The notes under the pieces: generated by a model
What the model was told of the DNA's origin: nothing
Databases searched by the model: none
Seen by the model: the letters and a program-made list of their open reading frames with translations, nothing else
Translations under genes and position numbers: made by a program
Part shown: positions 11,804-13,803 of the stretch, piece after piece
Layout of the letters: each line of letters begins with the position of its first letter
How positions within the stretch are numbered: the stretch's first letter is position 1
Assembly (NCBI GenBank): GCA_964563335.1
Contig: CAZLWL010000068.1
Coordinates: 1-13,803 of the forward strand
Length of the DNA stretch: 13,803 nt
Direction of reading: 5' to 3'
Source: QNBT01 sp964563335
GTDB lineage: Bacteria > Planctomycetota > Phycisphaerae > Sedimentisphaerales > Anaerohalosphaeraceae

Positions 11804-12826
11804 CTATAAGCCCGTTACGGTGATAATCAGGTTGACGCTCCGGCCCGTTTGCACCTTATCGGTGGGGGCCGGCGGCTGTTCGGGGCGTGTAAGCTCGGGC
11901 TTAATAGGGACGGAGGGAACAAATGCGGTTGGCTCCTTCGGTAGGGACAAGGCGAAACTGCCGGCGTCGCCACCGTCCCGGATGAGGGCGTTGAAATCGG
12001 CATAATTCTTTGCCATCTCTATCCGGTCGTCGGATTTATCCTGTGCGAAAACGGCTACGGCCTGGGCGGAAGTAATATTATCGATCACGATGTCCGCCAC
12101 GGCGGCTTCGTCGTACACCGTCAAAGAGCTTCTGCGGCATTTGTCCCAGACCGCTTCGAGGTCACCGAGCAGTGCGACAATTTGGGCGGCTGTGCAGGTT
12201 ATGTGATAGGTGCTCAGGGTGGCCTGGCGCTTGGGGATGGTATTATCGACGAGGCCGTTGTTGTAAATCGCCTTTGCAATGAAACCATTTACGGCGATTG
12301 AATCGTAGGAAACGAGTTTCAGCGTGGCGCGGAAAGGATAAGTATCCGGTATCGCCTCCTGTGTGACAGGTGCCGAAGCGATGACGGCTTCTGTGGCATG
12401 GCCCTGGTCCAGTGAAGAGCCGGCCGGCCTAATAGCGACGCCTTCGCGCGAAGCGATGCCCGGCATTAATACGTTGAACACTACTACTGCCAGGGCGCTG
12501 AGCAATATAAACATTGCCGCAGCGGTCAGGACTCGCCGGAACAACAAATGCCTGGCCCCCGCGGAGTGGTCGGTATCGATGAAGTATCTGTCCGCAGCGG
12601 GTTTTCTGCTTAGAGAAACATTTATTTTCTGGAGGAGACCTTCCGGCGCCGGCGCTACCGGCAGACAGTTGAGCAGTTGTTTTTGCTTTTGCAGCTTGCC
12701 CAGTTTGGCGGCTATATTCTTGTCATGCCGGATAAGCCTTTTGATTTCTGTGCGTCCGCGATCGGAAAGTTCGCCGTCAATGTAACAGCTTAACAACTCG
12801 TCGATATTTTTATGAATTTCACTCAT
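11804..12826 (-). CDS. membrane-anchored anti-sigma factor
   Basis: The 340-aa product begins with a short anti-sigma domain (about residues 1-60) containing LLSCYIDGELSDRGRTEIKR, the usual 'YIDGEL' start of ECF anti-sigma factors. The zinc-binding HxxxCxxC of zf-HC2 members is absent. One membrane helix lies at about residues 100-120 (LTAAAMFILLSALAVVVFNV), so the remaining 220 residues should be outside the cytoplasmic membrane. That part has a region rich in Ala/Val with TYHITCTAAQIVALLGDLEA, then a Pro-rich stretch (PKEPTAFVPSVPIKPELTRP) before the end. I do not recognise the outer domain. Its ATG overlaps the sigma factor stop (ATGA), so it most likely holds that sigma factor at the membrane until a signal arrives. 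Confidence 0.85.
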   Translation of the reverse strand: MSEIHKNIDELLSCYIDGELSDRGRTEIKRLIRHDKNIAAKLGKLQKQKQLLNCLPVAPAPEGLLQKINVSLSRKPAADRYFIDTDHSAGARHLLFRRVLTAAAMFILLSALAVVVFNVLMPGIASREGVAIRPAGSSLDQGHATEAVIASAPVTQEAIPDTYPFRATLKLVSYDSIAVNGFIAKAIYNNGLVDNTIPKRQATLSTYHITCTAAQIVALLGDLEAVWDKCRRSSLTVYDEAAVADIVIDNITSAQAVAVFAQDKSDDRIEMAKNYADFNALIRDGGDAGSFALSLPKEPTAFVPSVPIKPELTRPEQPPAPTDKVQTGRSVNLIITVTGL

Positions 12827-13431
12827 TTTAGTACCGCTTTCAAAATCTCTCTTAAATTCGCTCTGGCTCTGCTCAGTCTGCTTTTCACCGTGCCGACTTC
12901 AATCCGAAGTGTCTCGGCAATTTCCGAATAATTCATCCCTTCAATGTCCCTCAGGACCATGACCGCCCGGTGATGGTCATCAAGGTTGGCCAAGGCCGCA
13001 AGGACGATTTCGCCGATTTCGGCGTCTTCCGCTAAGACAGCGGGGTCAGCAGCGTTTTGGTCGGCCAGAAACGCCCCCAACTCAACCGCGGCGCCGTCTG
13101 ATTCCTGTGCCACAACAGCCTGGAGCGACTGGGCTTGCGTTCTGGCGCGTCTCTTGCAGTAGTTGAGGGTCAGATTTACAGCAACCCTGAATAACCACGT
13201 ATAGAAGGCGCTTTTTCCCTCAAACGTATTTATCTTCTCTATACATTTGACAAATGTCTCCTGGGTTAGTTCCGCCGCATCGTGGCTGTTTGCACAAATT
13301 TTCAGGATTGCGTTGTAGATTCGGTCCTGGTACTTGGTAATGAGTCGGCCCGTGGCCACTGAATCGCCGTGCTGCGACTGCCGCACCAGGATGTCGTCGT
13401 CGATAATTGTCTTTTCCAGTTGTTTCTGCAC
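12823..13431 (-). CDS. ECF-type RNA polymerase sigma factor
   Basis: This is a sigma-70 family factor of the extracytoplasmic-function type. Region 2 is seen in LITKYQDRIYNAILKICANS, then HDAAELTQETFVKCIEKI and FYTWLFRVAVNLTLNYCKRR, which bind core polymerase and the -10. Region 4 is LDDHHRAVMVLRDIEGMNYS, then EIAETLRIEVGTVKSRLSRARANL, a helix-turn-helix for the -35. There is no region 1.1 or 3, as expected. I place the start at GTG 13431, which has GAGG eight bases upstream (202 aa). A TTG at 13467 would give 214 aa, with AAGAGA nearby. A promoter lies upstream. The overlap with the anti-sigma gene indicates coupled synthesis. Confidence 0.93.
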   Translation of the reverse strand: MQKQLEKTIIDDDILVRQSQHGDSVATGRLITKYQDRIYNAILKICANSHDAAELTQETFVKCIEKINTFEGKSAFYTWLFRVAVNLTLNYCKRRARTQAQSLQAVVAQESDGAAVELGAFLADQNAADPAVLAEDAEIGEIVLAALANLDDHHRAVMVLRDIEGMNYSEIAETLRIEVGTVKSRLSRARANLREILKAVLK

Positions 13432-13497
13432 CTGCGTCGCCTCAGCCCAAACCCCGATTATACTCAACGATTCTCTTAAGACACTTCAGCCAAGTAT

Positions 13498-13526
13498 ATT
13501 ATCGCAGAGGTCGCCCGCCCGGTCAA
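13498..13526 (-). promoter_or_regulatory. sigma-70-like promoter of the ECF sigma operon
   Basis: On the minus strand TTGACC (13526-13521), 17 bp, then GATAAT (13503-13498), five of six consensus bases at each site. The start should be near 13491, about 60 nt before the chosen GTG. It reads as a housekeeping rather than an ECF-type autoregulated promoter, though a separate ECF promoter cannot be excluded. Confidence 0.55.
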
Positions 13527-13551
13527 CAATTTAGCTGGTAGATTCGAGCCG

Positions 13552-13568
13552 GCCGGGAAAAACCCGGC
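13552..13568. repeat. GCCGGG-A5-CCCGGC hairpin in the divergent region
   Basis: A 6-bp stem with an AAAAA loop lies between the two divergent promoters. On the minus strand it is upstream of the sigma operon promoter, so it may be an operator or a remnant repeat. CCTT/AAGG follows at about 13587. Confidence 0.45.
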
Positions 13569-13628
13569 ATTAAAATTCGCGCAAGTCCTTTATTTTAAGG
13601 GATTTAGGCGTCGTAGGCCGTGTTTTTC

Positions 13629-13657
13629 TTGTATTTGGTTCGCAATTGTGGTATAAT
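13629..13657 (+). promoter_or_regulatory. sigma-70 promoter with extended -10 for the 3' gene
   Basis: TTGTAT (13629-13634), 17 bp, then a perfect TATAAT (13652-13657) preceded by TGG, an extended -10. Transcription should start near 13664, leaving a leader of about 70 nt that contains a small CGGC/GCCG stem near 13680. Confidence 0.65.
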
Positions 13658-13735
13658 AATCATAACAACCGGTAGGGTACGGCTTCGCCGGAGGGGAATG
13701 AAGAGCGGTAAGGTAACGGTTTACGGAGAAATGAG

Positions 13736-13803
13736 ATGAAGAGCTTTTATGAACAGGTGTGGGTTCCGTTTATGATCACCAAGAAGCGCATCCTGATCCT
13801 GGC
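13736..13803 (+). CDS. N-terminus of an unidentified gene (partial, runs off the window)
   Basis: An ATG at 13736, with GGAGA about six bases upstream and a good promoter before it, starts a frame that is open to the end of the window (22 complete codons). The visible part reads MKSFYEQVWVPFMITKKRIL and then turns hydrophobic, suggesting a cytoplasmic lead of about 18 residues followed by a membrane segment. An earlier ATG at 13731 stops after two codons and is rejected. I do not recognise the family from this short piece. Confidence 0.6.
   Translation, partial: MKSFYEQVWVPFMITKKRILIL

Overview
The window looks like a chromosomal segment of a planctomycete, most probably near the Phycisphaerae/Sedimentisphaerales. 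This rests on gene content and protein style: a long GroEL with a GGM tail and a 'GYLSPHF' apical segment, a second GroEL without that tail, groEL placed before groES, an ECF sigma/anti-sigma pair, and GC-rich intergenic spacers full of short palindromes. I cannot confirm the taxon without a database search.

Layout. (1) 1-528: the last codons of an upstream plus-strand gene, one doubtful small ORF, and decayed palindromic repeats. (2) 529-3748, minus strand: ispD (isoprenoid precursor synthesis), a BamD-like TPR lipoprotein gene and tilS (tRNA-Ile lysidine synthase), probably read in that order. (3) 3749-5224: a 1.5 kb non-coding region with nested inverted repeats, a dRS3-like hairpin, a well-formed candidate small RNA gene (consensus-like sigma-70 promoter, folded body of about 124 nt, intrinsic terminator), and a -24/-12 sigma-54 promoter match just before groEL. 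(4) 5225-9151, plus strand: groEL1, groES, groEL2, a single co-chaperonin between two different chaperonins. (5) 9152-9499: a large hairpin and a MITE-like, repeat-rich insert. (6) 9500-11588, plus strand: dnaJ, grpE (4-nt ATGA overlap) and a FmdB-type zinc-ribbon gene (5-nt gap), a tight operon. (7) 11589-11803: palindromes between convergent genes, probably a two-way terminator. (8) 11804-13431, minus strand: an ECF sigma factor gene and an overlapping membrane anti-sigma factor gene. (9) 13432-13803: a divergent promoter region and the first 22 codons of a plus-strand gene that runs off the window.

How it fits together. The centre is a protein-folding island: two GroEL subunits and GroES, plus the DnaJ and GrpE partners of DnaK. 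dnaK itself is not in the window. No CIRCE operator (the HrcA site) was found before either groEL. The visible control signal for groEL1 is instead a sigma-54-type promoter. The ECF sigma/anti-sigma pair next door may be envelope-stress control, but nothing in the sequence ties it to the chaperone genes. The least ordinary observations are the candidate small RNA at 4655-4778, the sigma-54 match, and the twin-GroEL arrangement.
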